A stretch of 64,000 nt of DNA, from the NCBI RefSeq assembly GCF_037949285.1, contig NZ_CP149928.1:1-64000 (forward strand), given 5' to 3'. Origin of the DNA: Thioclava sp. GXIMD4216 (GTDB taxonomy: Bacteria > Pseudomonadota > Alphaproteobacteria > Rhodobacterales > Rhodobacteraceae). Positions 9,926 through 19,664 of the stretch are shown here, piece after piece. Both the position numbers and the translations under genes were made by a program. The notes below the pieces were generated by a model, which saw only the letters and a program-made list of their open reading frames with translations, did not search any database and was not told where the DNA came from. The first letter of the stretch is position 1, and each line of letters starts with the position of its first letter.

Positions 9926-11215
9926 ATGTATCCCACCCGCCGCACCGTTCTGACGGGGCTTGCCACCTCTGCCGCTTTGCTGATGGCGCTGCCCGCCATG
10001 GCGCAGGAGGTCACGCTGAATGTGCTGTATAACATGCCGGGCTTTACGAAATTCCATCAGCCGCTGGCCGAGGAATTCGAGAAGAACAACCCCGATGTGA
10101 AAATCAACTTCCTCGCGCCCGCCGCCAATTACACCGACGGTCAGGCGCAGGTGCTGCGCTCGGCGGTGACCGGCGATCTGCCGGATGTCTATTTCTCGGG
10201 CTATAACCTGACCGCCGAGCTGGTCCATACGCTGGAGCCGCGCGGCCAGATCACCGATCTTGGTCCCTTCATCGAAGCCGAGGGCGGTCAGTCTTTCCTC
10301 GATAAAAACTACTCGCCCAATATGGCGGCGCTTGGCCAGATCGATGGCAAGCAATACGGCCTGCCGGTCAATGCGTCTTCGCCGATCCTCTATATCAATT
10401 CCGAGCTGGTCAAAGAAGCAGGCGCCGACCCTGAGAACATGCCCGACACCATGCCCGAGCTGATCGCGCTTGGCGCCAAGATCCACCAGATGCACCCCGA
10501 TATGGCCGGCATGGCCTATGATATCGCGGGCTGGCCGGATGACTGGCTGTGGCAGGCGCTGATCTTTGAACAGGGCGGCAAGCTGGTCGATGAGGAAACC
10601 GGCAAGGTGGCTTTCGACAATGAGATCGGCCTGAACGCGCTGAAGATGATCCGCCAGATGGCGGTTGATGCCAATGCGCCTACCTTCGACTGGGATCAGG
10701 CGCGCCAGCAGTTTGGTGCAGGCAAGACGGGCTTCATGGTCTCGACCCCTGCCCATGTGCAGACCATCGAGGGCCTTGTGGGTGACCGTTTCACACTGAC
10801 CACCGCGACCTTCCCGCTTGATGACAAGGAAAAGGGCGGCGTGCCGACGGGTGGCAATTCGGCGGTGATCCTGACGCAGGATAAGGCGAAGCAGGAGGCC
10901 GCGTGGAAATATCTCAAATGGATCACCGGCCCCGAGGCGCAGAACGTGATCGTACGCATCACGGGCTATCTGCCGACCAACAAAAACGCCACCGGCGAGG
11001 CCTATCTCGCGCCCTATTACGCAGAGCATCCCAATGTGAAGACCGCCTCGCTTCAGGCCGACAAGTCGCTGCCCTGGGCGGGCTATCCGGGTGGGGACTC
11101 GGTCCGTATCTGGCGCACCCAGCGTGACATCATCGGCACCGTGATGCGCGGCGAGGTCTCGCCCGAGGAGGGCCTCAAGCAGATCGTCGAACAGACCAAC
11201 GCGCTGATGGAATGA
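9926..11215 (+). CDS. Extracellular solute-binding protein of the CUT1 ABC transporter
   Basis: Periplasmic binding protein of 429 residues. The N-terminus has a twin-arginine-like start (TRRTVLTG) and a hydrophobic stretch ending in AMAQE, so it is exported. It has the MalE/UgpB-type fold by pattern: EEFEKNNPDVKINF early and FMVSTPAHVQTIEG late in the lobe. The ATG at 9926 has GGAG upstream; the frame is open further 5' but that part overlaps the permease. A stem-loop follows the gene. Ligand unknown; the attached phosphoesterase gene suggests a phosphodiester such as a glycerophosphodiester. Confidence 0.9.
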   Translation: MYPTRRTVLTGLATSAALLMALPAMAQEVTLNVLYNMPGFTKFHQPLAEEFEKNNPDVKINFLAPAANYTDGQAQVLRSAVTGDLPDVYFSGYNLTAELVHTLEPRGQITDLGPFIEAEGGQSFLDKNYSPNMAALGQIDGKQYGLPVNASSPILYINSELVKEAGADPENMPDTMPELIALGAKIHQMHPDMAGMAYDIAGWPDDWLWQALIFEQGGKLVDEETGKVAFDNEIGLNALKMIRQMAVDANAPTFDWDQARQQFGAGKTGFMVSTPAHVQTIEGLVGDRFTLTTATFPLDDKEKGGVPTGGNSAVILTQDKAKQEAAWKYLKWITGPEAQNVIVRITGYLPTNKNATGEAYLAPYYAEHPNVKTASLQADKSLPWAGYPGGDSVRIWRTQRDIIGTVMRGEVSPEEGLKQIVEQTNALME

Positions 11216-11223
11216 CCCACATT

Positions 11224-11249
11224 ATGCGGGGGGCTCTGGCCTCCCGCAT
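11224..11249 (+). other. Intercistronic stem-loop after the binding-protein gene
   Basis: ATGCGGGGGG (11224-11233) pairs with CCTCCCGCAT (11240-11249) around a 6-nt loop, with one G-T pair. There is no T-run. Such loops after the binding-protein gene commonly protect the upstream mRNA or reduce read-through, here into the phosphoesterase gene. Confidence 0.6.
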
Positions 11250-11268
11250 GACCTTTGAAAGCAGAGCC

Positions 11269-12069
11269 ATGAAGATCATCCAGCTGACCGACACCCATCT
11301 GATGCCCGCAGGCCAATTGGCCAATAGGGTGGACCCCGAGGCGCAGATGCGCGCGGCGATTGACGATATCCTGACCCGCCACGCGGATGCCGACCTGATG
11401 GTGATCACCGGCGATCTGTGCAATCACGGCGACCCAGAGGCCTATGACCTTCTGCACGAGATCTTGGCGCCTGTGCCCTTCCCCGTGCGCTTGATGCTGG
11501 GCAATCATGATGACCGGCCGAATTTCATCGCCGCCTTCCCCGAGCACCCGCTGGACGGAAATGGCTATGTGCAGGGCTGGCAGGACACGGATTTCGGGCG
11601 GCTGATCTTTCTGGATACCCATGAGGCGGGCGTCATCGGCGGTATCTTCGGGCCGGACCGGATGGAATTTCTGGATGAGGCGCTGCAAGGCGCGGGGCCA
11701 TTGCCGCCCACCATTTTCATCCACCACCCGCCGATGGACGACGGTATCGGCCATTTCCGGCAGATCAGCCTGCATGACGAGGGCCGCGTGATGGCGCGGC
11801 TGGCCGCCCACCCGCAGGGCATCCGCCATATCGTCTTCGGCCATATCCATATGCCGCTTGCGGGCACCTCGCCCGAGGGCATCGCCTATAGTGCAGGTCA
11901 GGCCTGCGCACATCGCTTCATCACCGAGATCGACCGACCCGACCCGTGGTGGACCAATGGCCACGCCCACTACCGCGTGATCTTCCTCGACGGGCTGGGC
12001 TTTCGGGCCTTCATGGCCGAGGCCGGACAGGTGCCCACGGTGCAGGCCCCCATCTGCGACGGCCCCTGA
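11269..12069 (+). CDS. Metallophosphoesterase, cyclic nucleotide/glycerophosphodiester phosphodiesterase family (CpdA/GpdQ-like)
   Basis: Class III dinuclear-metal phosphodiesterase of 266 residues. All metal-binding blocks are present: TDTHL (D8, H10), ITGDLCNHGD, LGNHDD, FIHHPP and FGHIHMP. GpdQ-type members hydrolyse glycerophosphodiesters and CpdA-type members hydrolyse 3',5'-cAMP. It is the last gene of the ABC operon, after a 53-nt spacer with a stem-loop. That position favours processing of the imported substrate over second-messenger breakdown. I placed the start at ATG 11269 (MKIIQLTD); upstream in-frame ATGs overlap the hairpin. Confidence 0.85.
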   Translation: MKIIQLTDTHLMPAGQLANRVDPEAQMRAAIDDILTRHADADLMVITGDLCNHGDPEAYDLLHEILAPVPFPVRLMLGNHDDRPNFIAAFPEHPLDGNGYVQGWQDTDFGRLIFLDTHEAGVIGGIFGPDRMEFLDEALQGAGPLPPTIFIHHPPMDDGIGHFRQISLHDEGRVMARLAAHPQGIRHIVFGHIHMPLAGTSPEGIAYSAGQACAHRFITEIDRPDPWWTNGHAHYRVIFLDGLGFRAFMAEAGQVPTVQAPICDGP

Positions 12070-12295
12070 CCCGCCGCCGCCCGTGCCGCTCTGTGTCCGA
12101 AGGCAACGCATCTTCCGGTCAGGGCGCCGTGACGACAGGGAGCGCGCGGACGGGTATATAGCAACAGGCGCTTTGCGACTGTCGGGAGGTTTGCGACTGG
12201 CGCAACCGCAGCTGGGAATGGGCCGGTTCCAGCACGACCACGGCGGCGGATGGAAGGCGGAGGCGGCCCGACAAGGCGAGAAAACGCCTCTCCTG

Positions 12296-12871
12296 TCAGA
12301 ATGTTGGCGGTGTACAGGCGCTAATGACGACGCAGGGTTCGGCCCCGACCTGCCGGAAACGGTGCGGCAGACGGCTGTCGAAGTAATAGGCATCCCCCGG
12401 CCCGAGCACCTTGCGTTCCTCACCCACGGTGATCTCGACACGGCCCGAAATGACGATCCCGCCCTCCTCGCCCTCGTGGCCATACATCACACGGCCCGTA
12501 TCAGCCCCTGGTTCATAGGTCTCTTGCAGGATCATCATCGCGCGGCCAAACAGCGTGCCGCCGATCTGGCGCAGCGACAATTTCCCCTTGCCGATCTCTG
12601 TCAGCTCGGCGGATTCATAGAAAATCTGCCGTTCCGCATCGGGCTGGAATTCGAAAAAGGCCGAAAGGCTGATCGGTATCCCGTCAAGGATCTTACGCAA
12701 AGCCCCGACCGAGGGGTTCATCTTTCCCGATTCAATCAAGGAGATAGTCGAATTGGGCACCGCCACCTTTTTGGCAAGGGCGCGCTGCGACAACCCCGCA
12801 CGCTCTCGAATCACGCGCAGCCTGTGGCCAAGCTCCTTATCCTGAGAAGTCGTGTTGTGAGTGTTCACCAT
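12296..12871 (-). CDS. XRE-cupin transcriptional regulator, PuuR-like
   Basis: Regulator of 191 residues with an N-terminal helix-turn-helix (about 13-68, containing GLSQRALAKKVAVPNSTISLIESGKMNPS) and a C-terminal cupin barrel (about 115-188, with GEEGGIVISGRVEITVG and GPGDAYYFDSRLPHRF). This is the architecture of PuuR, the repressor of putrescine/GABA catabolism in E. coli. It is divergent from gabT-gabD, so control of those genes by an amine or amino-acid ligand is likely. The 226 nt before it, downstream of its stop, hold only a weak AGGCG/CGCCT hairpin at 12274-12289. Confidence 0.87.
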   Translation of the reverse strand: MVNTHNTTSQDKELGHRLRVIRERAGLSQRALAKKVAVPNSTISLIESGKMNPSVGALRKILDGIPISLSAFFEFQPDAERQIFYESAELTEIGKGKLSLRQIGGTLFGRAMMILQETYEPGADTGRVMYGHEGEEGGIVISGRVEITVGEERKVLGPGDAYYFDSRLPHRFRQVGAEPCVVISACTPPTF

Positions 12872-12996
12872 TGATCAAACCTTACAAATTCATGACGAGT
12901 ATACAACACCTTACCCGCAACAAGAAACAGACTTTTTAAGTTTCCAAATCCCGATAGGCTGGGTTCCAATCATTGCTTCTCAACAGGATCACCCTC
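12872..12996. promoter_or_regulatory. Divergent promoter region of the PuuR-like regulator and gabT
   Basis: AT-rich 125-nt spacer between the divergent regulator and gabT, the expected operator site. It contains TTGATCAA (12890 area) and several A/T tracts, but no operator that I can define by sequence. Confidence 0.45.
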
Positions 12997-14289
12997 ATGG
13001 CAAACGCAGACATCGAATCCCGCCGCAAAGCCGCCCTCGCCCGTGGCGTCGGCGTTCTGACCGACCACTATGCGGTTCGCGCAGAAAACACCGAAATCTG
13101 GGATGCCGATGGCAACCGTCTGCTGGATTTCGCCTCCGGTATCGCCGTGCTGAACACCGGCCACCGTCACCCGAAAGTCATCGAGGCCGTCAAGGCGCAG
13201 CTGGATGCCTTCACCCATACCTGCCACCAAGTCATCCCCTACGAGAACTATGTGCGTCTGGCAGAGCGCATCAACGCCCTGGCACCGGGCGATTTCGCCA
13301 AGAAAACCGTCTTCGTAACGACCGGCGCAGAAGCGCTTGAAAACGCCGTGAAAATTGCACGCGCTCACACCAACCGCTCGGCTGTGATCACCTTCCAAGG
13401 CGGCTTCCACGGCCGGACCTTCATGACCATGGCCATGACCGGCAAAGTCGCGCCCTACAAAATCGGCTTCGGTCCGCTGATGGGCGATGTCTTCCACGCG
13501 CCCTACCCCTATGAAGCACATGGCGTGTCGATCGATGACAGCATGAATGCCATCGAGAAACTGTTCAAAGCCGATGTCGATCCGGCCCGCGTGGCCGCCA
13601 TCGTGCTGGAGCCCGTGCAAGGTGAAGGCGGTTTCGTGCCCGCACCGAAAGAATTCGTCAACCGCATCCGTGCCCTTTGCGACAAGCATGGCATCGTGAT
13701 GATCGCAGACGAAGTCCAAACCGGCTTCGCCCGCACCGGCACCGTCTTCGCGATGGAACAGCATGAATCGGCCGCGGACCTGATCACGATGGCGAAATCG
13801 CTGGGTGGCGGCTTCCCGATCGCAGGCGTCGTTGGCCGCGCCGAAATCATGGATGCCGCAGGCCCCGGCGGTCTGGGTGGCACCTATGGCGGCAACCCGC
13901 TGGCCATCGCGGCAGCCAATGCCGTGCTGGATGTGATCGCGGAAGAAAAACTCTGCGACCGTGCAAACCTGCTGGGCGACAAGCTGAAAACCAAGCTGGA
14001 AGAGCTCAAGACCATCGTGCCGGAACTGACCGAAGTGCGTGGCCCGGGCTTCATGGTTGCCGCAGAATTCATGAATGATGACGGCACCCCCGCCACCGAG
14101 CTGACCAACAAGATCCGTCTGGCAGCCCTGGAACGCGGCCTGCTGCTGCTGACCTGTGGCGTCTATGGCAACGTCATCCGCTTCCTCGCGCCGATCACCA
14201 TTCCGGATGCGCAATTCGACGAAGCCATGACCATCCTGACCGACGCGGTGAAAGCCGTGAAAGGCGCCAAGGAACTGGCCAATGCTTGA
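12997..14289 (+). CDS. gabT: 4-aminobutyrate-2-oxoglutarate transaminase GabT
   Basis: Class III PLP aminotransferase of 430 residues converting GABA plus 2-oxoglutarate to succinic semialdehyde plus glutamate. The PLP lysine is K267 in ITMAKSLGGGFPIAGV; VFVTTGAEALENAVKIARAHT and IVMIADEVQTGFARTG are also family blocks. Start ATG at 12997 (MANADIESRRKAAL) follows AGGA. Length and lysine position match E. coli GabT (K268). It overlaps gabD by 8 nt, so the two form an operon. Confidence 0.95.
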   Translation: MANADIESRRKAALARGVGVLTDHYAVRAENTEIWDADGNRLLDFASGIAVLNTGHRHPKVIEAVKAQLDAFTHTCHQVIPYENYVRLAERINALAPGDFAKKTVFVTTGAEALENAVKIARAHTNRSAVITFQGGFHGRTFMTMAMTGKVAPYKIGFGPLMGDVFHAPYPYEAHGVSIDDSMNAIEKLFKADVDPARVAAIVLEPVQGEGGFVPAPKEFVNRIRALCDKHGIVMIADEVQTGFARTGTVFAMEQHESAADLITMAKSLGGGFPIAGVVGRAEIMDAAGPGGLGGTYGGNPLAIAAANAVLDVIAEEKLCDRANLLGDKLKTKLEELKTIVPELTEVRGPGFMVAAEFMNDDGTPATELTNKIRLAALERGLLLLTCGVYGNVIRFLAPITIPDAQFDEAMTILTDAVKAVKGAKELANA

Positions 14290-15757
14290 TCGCGCAGATC
14301 TCGCAGCAAAACTGAAGGACGCGTCTCTGCTGGAGACGCGCGCCTATATCAATGGCGAATGGGTGGCTGCGGCCAAGACCTTCACGGTCGACAACCCCTC
14401 GACCGGCGAGAAACTGGCCGAAGTGCCGGATCTTACCGTCGAGGACACCCAACGCGCGATTGACGCGGCCTTCGCAGCGAAAGCGGCCTGGGCGGCGAAA
14501 ACCGGCAAAGAGCGTGGCGCGATCCTGCGCAAGCTGTATGACCTGATGGTGGCCAATGCCGATGATCTGGCCACGATCCTGACCGCCGAGATGGGCAAGC
14601 CCTGGGCCGAAGCCCGCGGCGAAGTCCTGTACGGGGCCTCCTATGTCGAATGGTTCTCGGAAGAAGCCAAACGTCTTTATGGCGACTTCATTCCGGGCCA
14701 TGCGACCGATATCCGCATGGTTGTGATCAAGCAGCCGGTGGGCGTTGTGGGGGCGATCACGCCGTGGAACTTCCCCAATGCGATGCTGGCCCGCAAGCTG
14801 GCTCCCGCCTTGGCCGCAGGCTGCACGATGGTGGCCCGCCCCTCCGAGTTCACGCCGCTTTCGGCGCTGGCTCTGACGGTGCTGATCGAGCGCGCAGGCG
14901 TGCCCGCAGGTGTGTTCAACATCGTCACCGGTCTGGATGCGTCGGGCATCGGCAAAGCCCTGTGCGACAGCCCGAAGGTCGCCAAAATGACCTTCACCGG
15001 CTCCACCCGCGTGGGCAAGATCCTGATGCGTCAGGGGGCCGACACGGTCAAGAAGATCTCGCTGGAACTGGGCGGCAATGCGCCGTTCATCGTGTTCGAC
15101 GATGCCGATCTGGATGCAGCGGTGCAAGGCGCGATGATCGCCAAGTTCCGCAATAACGGTCAGACCTGCGTCTGCGCGAACCGCATCTATGTGCAGGCAG
15201 GCGTCTATGATGCTTTCGCCGAAAAGCTGGCCAAGGCGATGGGCGCGCTGACGCTGGGCGATGGCTTCACCGAAGGCACCACCACCGGCCCGCTGATCAA
15301 CACCGCGGCTCTGGCCAAGGTCGAGGATCACATTGCCGATGCCGTGTCCAAGGGCGCGACCGTTCTGACGGGCGGCAAACGCTCCAATCTGGGCGGCACC
15401 TTCCACGAGCCGACGCTGCTGGCAGGGGTGACGCAAGAGATGAAGGTGGCCTCGGAAGAGACCTTCGGTCCTTTGGCACCGCTGGTCAAATTCGACACCG
15501 AAGCCGATGCGGTTGCCTTTGCCAATGACACCGAATTCGGTCTGGCGAGCTATTTCTACACCGGCGATCTCAAACGTGCATGGCGCGTGGGCGAGGCGCT
15601 GGAAACAGGGATGGTGGGCATCAATACCGGTGCCATCTCCTCGGAAATCGCTCCCTTCGGCGGGATCAAGCAATCCGGTCAGGGGCGCGAAGGCTCCAAA
15701 TACGGCTGCGATGACTATCTCGAAATCAAGAATCTCTGCTTCGGCGGGATCAAATAA
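14282..15757 (+). CDS. gabD: Succinate-semialdehyde dehydrogenase GabD
   Basis: Aldehyde dehydrogenase of 491 residues oxidising succinic semialdehyde to succinate, the second step of the GABA shunt. The catalytic residues are E262 (LELGGNAPF) and C296 (NNGQTCVCANRI), with a second Cys at 298. The cofactor segment reads MVARPSEFTPLS, so the usual Lys of V-K-P-A is Arg186. The start lies inside gabT. A strong terminator follows. It could also supply the BlcA step missing from the blc locus at 36-39 kb, since the substrate is identical. Confidence 0.95.
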   Translation: MLDRADLAAKLKDASLLETRAYINGEWVAAAKTFTVDNPSTGEKLAEVPDLTVEDTQRAIDAAFAAKAAWAAKTGKERGAILRKLYDLMVANADDLATILTAEMGKPWAEARGEVLYGASYVEWFSEEAKRLYGDFIPGHATDIRMVVIKQPVGVVGAITPWNFPNAMLARKLAPALAAGCTMVARPSEFTPLSALALTVLIERAGVPAGVFNIVTGLDASGIGKALCDSPKVAKMTFTGSTRVGKILMRQGADTVKKISLELGGNAPFIVFDDADLDAAVQGAMIAKFRNNGQTCVCANRIYVQAGVYDAFAEKLAKAMGALTLGDGFTEGTTTGPLINTAALAKVEDHIADAVSKGATVLTGGKRSNLGGTFHEPTLLAGVTQEMKVASEETFGPLAPLVKFDTEADAVAFANDTEFGLASYFYTGDLKRAWRVGEALETGMVGINTGAISSEIAPFGGIKQSGQGREGSKYGCDDYLEIKNLCFGGIK

Positions 15758-15761
15758 TCTC

Positions 15762-15792
15762 AAAAGCCCCCGGTCATACGGGGGCTTTTTTC
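15762..15792 (+). terminator. Rho-independent terminator of gabTD
   Basis: An 11-bp perfect stem (AAAAGCCCCCG / CGGGGGCTTTT, 15762-15772 and 15779-15789) with a 6-nt loop runs into a stretch of T. Confidence 0.93.
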
Positions 15793-16071
15793 TTGGCCCC
15801 TCTTCTTGGCCCGTCTTTGCTGGCTCGTCGCACGCGCCCCCCTGCCGGAAGACAGGCCGGATATGGCAACCCAAGCCGGCATCACATAATAAATTGCATT
15901 TTAGCTTCTCTCGCGGATGCAGCAAAATTAGCCCCCGAAGCTGCATTCTATTCCAAATGCTTAGGGGGAATATGCTGCAATCGGAGGCATTTTGATACAC
16001 GCGGCGCGGGAAAGAGGACTTTAATATATCGCGCCTAATGCTGACAGCACTCCAATAAAGGTGATCCGCAG
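15793..16071 (+). other. Leader region of the NIT-domain chemoreceptor gene
   Basis: The 279 nt hold no credible gene. It is more AT-rich than its surroundings and must carry the chemoreceptor promoter. AAAGGTG just before ATG 16072 is the likely ribosome binding site. I see no clear sigma-70 or operator motif. Confidence 0.4.
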
Positions 16072-18453
16072 ATGTCAGCTCCGAAACGCCATGTCTCTTT
16101 GAAACAGAAGATCTCGCGCCTGCTTGTTCTCCCGCTTCTCGCCGTGATCCTGCTTTCCGGACTCATGATTTTCGAGCGGATTTCCAGCAGCCAAAAAGCC
16201 AGAAACCTGAGCGCCCTCATGGAATTCGCGTCCTCCCTGTCCAATCTCGTGCACGAGCAGCAAAAGGAACGGGGCGCGACGAGCGTCTTTCTCAGCAGCG
16301 AGGGTAGCCTGTTCAAAGACGAGCTGGCAGCGCAGCGCGGCCAGACGGATCAACGCCTTAAAGCGTTCACACAGATGGGCGACCGCCTCGCCGGCACCTT
16401 CACCCCGCGTCTGGCGGCAAGCTATGCCAATCTTCAGGCGCAAATCGCGCAACGTGCAAAGATCCGCGCGCAGGTCGATAGCCTGACACTCCCCATACCC
16501 GAAGCGCTTGGCCATTATACAACGATCAATGCGGATGCGATCAACATCATCGGCCAGCTTTCCAAACTGGCGATCAGCGCAGAGCTGGCCAAAAAGCTCG
16601 GGGCATTGACCTCTTTCATGGCCACAAAAGAACGCGCCGGCATCGAACGGGCCATTGGTGCGGGCGGCTTTGCCTTGGGCAGCTTCGACATGGCCCGACT
16701 GGCCTCGCTTTACAAACTGGTGTCACAGCAGGATATGGGCCTGGAGTTTTTCCGCGATTTTTCTTCTCAGGCACAAGCCGCCGAGCTGGACACGCTGGAA
16801 CACAGCCCCGAATTCACAGATGTCGCGCGTCTGCGCGACATCGCCTTTGCCTATCCCGAAACCCGAAGCACCCAGGGCGTGACCGCGCAGGAGTTCTTTG
16901 ATGCCACGACAAAACGTATCGGCATGCTGAAGACCTTCGAGGACGGAATTTCTGCGGATATCATGGCCTCTGCAAAAGAGTTTGTCCGGCATCAAACGGT
17001 TCTCTTGGCGCTGAATATCGTGGCGATGTTTGGAGCCTGTGGCATGATCCTGCTTCTCGCACGCCGCATTTCCACAAAAATGGCGCAGGAAGTCGGCCAT
17101 ATCTCGCAACGGGCGACCCAGATGGCAACCGGTCAGATGGATAGCGAGATGCCGGAGACGACCATTCTCGAATTCGGTCGGATCAACGACGCCATCGAAG
17201 CCTTCCGTCAAAGCATCCTGCGCGCGCGGCGACAGGAAGAGGCCCATGCCAAAGAGACCCAGATGCGCGAACTCTCGGAGCGGGAGCATGCCGAGCATCT
17301 TCTGGAGCAGGAAAAGCTTGCGGCAGAGCAACAGCTTGCCCATGCCGCAGCGAAACAGGCCGAAGATGAAGCGATTGCCGAAGAAATCAACGAGGTTGTC
17401 ACGGCCTGCGCCAGAGGCGACTTCACCAAGCGCATTCCGCTCCAAGGCAAAACGGGCCTGATGGCCGAACTCTGCAAGGGCCTGAACGAGATCGGCAGCT
17501 GCGTCGAACAGGGCATGACCGAGGTCGAAACCTCGATGCGGAGCTTCGCACAGGGCAATTTCACCTATCGCATGCCCGATACGTTGCGCGGCAGCTTCCA
17601 TCGTGTCGCGCAATCCAGCAATCAGGCCGCCAATGCCCTTTCGATGACCATGCAGACCATCTCCGCGTCCTCGCAGCGCATCGAAAGCTCGACGCAGGAA
17701 ATCGCGGATGCCTCTGCCGATCTGGCGCGCCGATCGGAGAAGAATGCCGCCGTTCTGGAAGAGACGACTTCGGCCCTGACAGAGATGTCCGCCTCGGTCA
17801 CCAGCTCGTCGCGAGCGCTTGACGAGGCCCAGAAGACCATTGGCGATATCAGCGAACGTGCCGAGCGCGGACACCAGATCGTGGTCAATGCAATCGCGGC
17901 AATGGACAGTATCGAAAGCTCGTCTGCACAGATCGAACGCGTCTTGCAGGTCATTGACGATATTGCTTTCCAGACCAATCTGCTGGCGCTCAATGCGGGG
18001 GTAGAAGCCGCACGCGCGGGAGAGGCGGGACGCGGTTTTGCGGTTGTCGCCTCGGAGGTGCGGGCGTTGGCGCAGCGGTCGGCTGATGCCTCGCAAGAGA
18101 TCAGCAACATGATTTCGACCTCGGGCACGGATGTCCAGCGCGGCGTCTCCATGGTGAACTCCACCGGATCGGCCTTGGCGGATATCGTCAGCGGTGTACA
18201 TGACATCCGTAGCCGGATCGAGAGCATCGTGACGGCCACGCGGGAGACGACGATCGGCATCAATGAAATCTCCGGCGCGACCCTGGAACTGGATCAGACC
18301 ACACAGAAAAATGCCGCCATGTTCGAAGAAACCAATGCCGCCATCGCGACCTTGCGGACGGAAACGGAGGCTCTTGCTGCGGAAATCGGCACCTTCCAGA
18401 TTGATCCCGGAGATGTCGAATTTTTCGCCCCGCCCGAACGTCTGGCCAGCTAG
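16072..18453 (+). CDS. Methyl-accepting chemotaxis protein with NIT (nitrate/nitrite-sensing) domain
   Basis: Membrane chemoreceptor of 793 residues. A membrane helix (about 17-35) is followed by a periplasmic NIT domain (about 50-295, with [20 protein letters not shown], the hallmark of nitrate/nitrite sensors), a second helix (about 305-328), HAMP-like segments with a Glu/Ala-rich coiled coil, and the signalling hairpin whose tip contains [20 protein letters not shown] near residue 626. No che genes accompany it. It probably reports nitrate or nitrite to the chemotaxis machinery, relevant for a denitrifying lifestyle. Confidence 0.9.
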   Translation: MSAPKRHVSLKQKISRLLVLPLLAVILLSGLMIFERISSSQKARNLSALMEFASSLSNLVHEQQKERGATSVFLSSEGSLFKDELAAQRGQTDQRLKAFTQMGDRLAGTFTPRLAASYANLQAQIAQRAKIRAQVDSLTLPIPEALGHYTTINADAINIIGQLSKLAISAELAKKLGALTSFMATKERAGIERAIGAGGFALGSFDMARLASLYKLVSQQDMGLEFFRDFSSQAQAAELDTLEHSPEFTDVARLRDIAFAYPETRSTQGVTAQEFFDATTKRIGMLKTFEDGISADIMASAKEFVRHQTVLLALNIVAMFGACGMILLLARRISTKMAQEVGHISQRATQMATGQMDSEMPETTILEFGRINDAIEAFRQSILRARRQEEAHAKETQMRELSEREHAEHLLEQEKLAAEQQLAHAAAKQAEDEAIAEEINEVVTACARGDFTKRIPLQGKTGLMAELCKGLNEIGSCVEQGMTEVETSMRSFAQGNFTYRMPDTLRGSFHRVAQSSNQAANALSMTMQTISASSQRIESSTQEIADASADLARRSEKNAAVLEETTSALTEMSASVTSSSRALDEAQKTIGDISERAERGHQIVVNAIAAMDSIESSSAQIERVLQVIDDIAFQTNLLALNAGVEAARAGEAGRGFAVVASEVRALAQRSADASQEISNMISTSGTDVQRGVSMVNSTGSALADIVSGVHDIRSRIESIVTATRETTIGINEISGATLELDQTTQKNAAMFEETNAAIATLRTETEALAAEIGTFQIDPGDVEFFAPPERLAS

Positions 18454-18569
18454 GCGCGAAAAACGCAGTTCCCGCTTTGCACATCGGCTGCGCCTGAGAG
18501 AACATCCGGCAACCTTGCGGCACCGCCCTGCGCGCGCCTACATGCAGGGGAAACGGAAGGATCACTCGT

Positions 18570-19589
18570 ATGAAAAAGATCGGCTTTCTCTCTTTCGGAC
18601 ATTGGGCGAACGACCGCGGCTCGCAAGTCCGCTCGGCGTCGGATGTCCTGTTGCAATCCATCGATCTGGCTGTCGCGGCAGAGCAGATGGGGCTGGATGG
18701 TGCCTATTTCCGCGTGCACCACTATGCCCGTCAACTGGCCTCTCCCTTTCCGCTTCTGGCGGCGGTCGGTGCCCGCACCACCAGCATCGAGATCGGCACC
18801 GGCGTCATCGACATGCGCTATGAAAACCCGCTCTATATGGTCGAAGATGCCGGAAGTGCCGACCTGATCGCGGGCGGCAGGTTGCAACTGGGCATCTCGC
18901 GCGGCTCGCCCGAGCAGGTCATTGATGGCTGGCGGCATTTCGGCTATCAGCCCGCCGAAGGCGAGACCCCTGCCGATATGGCGCGCCGTCATACGCAGGT
19001 TTTCTTGCAGATGATCGAAGGGGAAGGCTTCGCCCAGCCCAATCCCCGCCCGATGTTCCCCAATCCGCCGGGCCTACTACGGCTGGAACCGCAAAGTCCG
19101 GGCTTGCGCAACCGTATCTGGTGGGGGGCGGGTTCCAATGCCACCGCCGAATGGGCTGCGAAACTGGGGATGAACCTGCAAAGCTCGACGCTCAAGGATG
19201 ACGAGACGGGCGAGGCCTTCCACATCCAGCAAGCCAAGCAGATCCGCGCCTATCGGGCCGCGTGGAAAGAGGCCGGCCATAGTCATGCGCCACGGGTCTC
19301 TGTCTCGCGCTCGATCTTTGCGCTGATGAACGATCAGGACCGGATGTATTTCGGGAACGGCTCGAAAGATCAGGACCAGATCGGCATTATCGACCAGACC
19401 CGTTCTGTATTCGGCAGGGGCTATGCGGATGAGCCGGACCGCTTGATTGACCAGCTGCGGCAGGACGAGGCGATTGCCGAAGCCGATACGCTGCTGCTCA
19501 CCGTGCCCAATATGCTGGGGGTTGATTACAACACCCATGTGCTTGAAAGCCTTCTGACCCATGTCGCGCCCGCATTGGGTTGGCGTTAA
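18570..19589 (+). CDS. LLM-class flavin-dependent oxidoreductase
   Basis: Bacterial luciferase-like TIM-barrel protein of 339 residues. Typical blocks are AAEQMGLDGAYFRVHHYARQ, ARTTSIEIGTGVIDMRYENPLYMVEDAGSADLI and GRLQLGISRGSPE, which form the flavin pocket. These enzymes use reduced FMN/F420 and O2 on varied small substrates, and the sequence does not reveal which. It is monocistronic, with GGAAGG before the ATG and a strong terminator after the stop. Confidence 0.85.
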   Translation: MKKIGFLSFGHWANDRGSQVRSASDVLLQSIDLAVAAEQMGLDGAYFRVHHYARQLASPFPLLAAVGARTTSIEIGTGVIDMRYENPLYMVEDAGSADLIAGGRLQLGISRGSPEQVIDGWRHFGYQPAEGETPADMARRHTQVFLQMIEGEGFAQPNPRPMFPNPPGLLRLEPQSPGLRNRIWWGAGSNATAEWAAKLGMNLQSSTLKDDETGEAFHIQQAKQIRAYRAAWKEAGHSHAPRVSVSRSIFALMNDQDRMYFGNGSKDQDQIGIIDQTRSVFGRGYADEPDRLIDQLRQDEAIAEADTLLLTVPNMLGVDYNTHVLESLLTHVAPALGWR

Positions 19590-19596
19590 CCACCTT

Positions 19597-19624
19597 AAAC
19601 CGCGCCTTGCCTTGGCGCGGTTTT
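19597..19624 (+). terminator. Rho-independent terminator of the LLM oxidoreductase gene
   Basis: Perfect 10-bp stem AAACCGCGCC / GGCGCGGTTT (19597-19606, 19614-19623) with a 7-nt loop and a T-run. Confidence 0.93.
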
Positions 19625-19664
19625 CTTGCTCTGATCCGGCGAAAATACCACAGCAGGGATCACT

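Noticed and set aside
14195..16000. 601-codon open frame antisense to gabTD
   Set aside because: Covers the gabD terminator and has no protein-like pattern; shadow of gabT and gabD.
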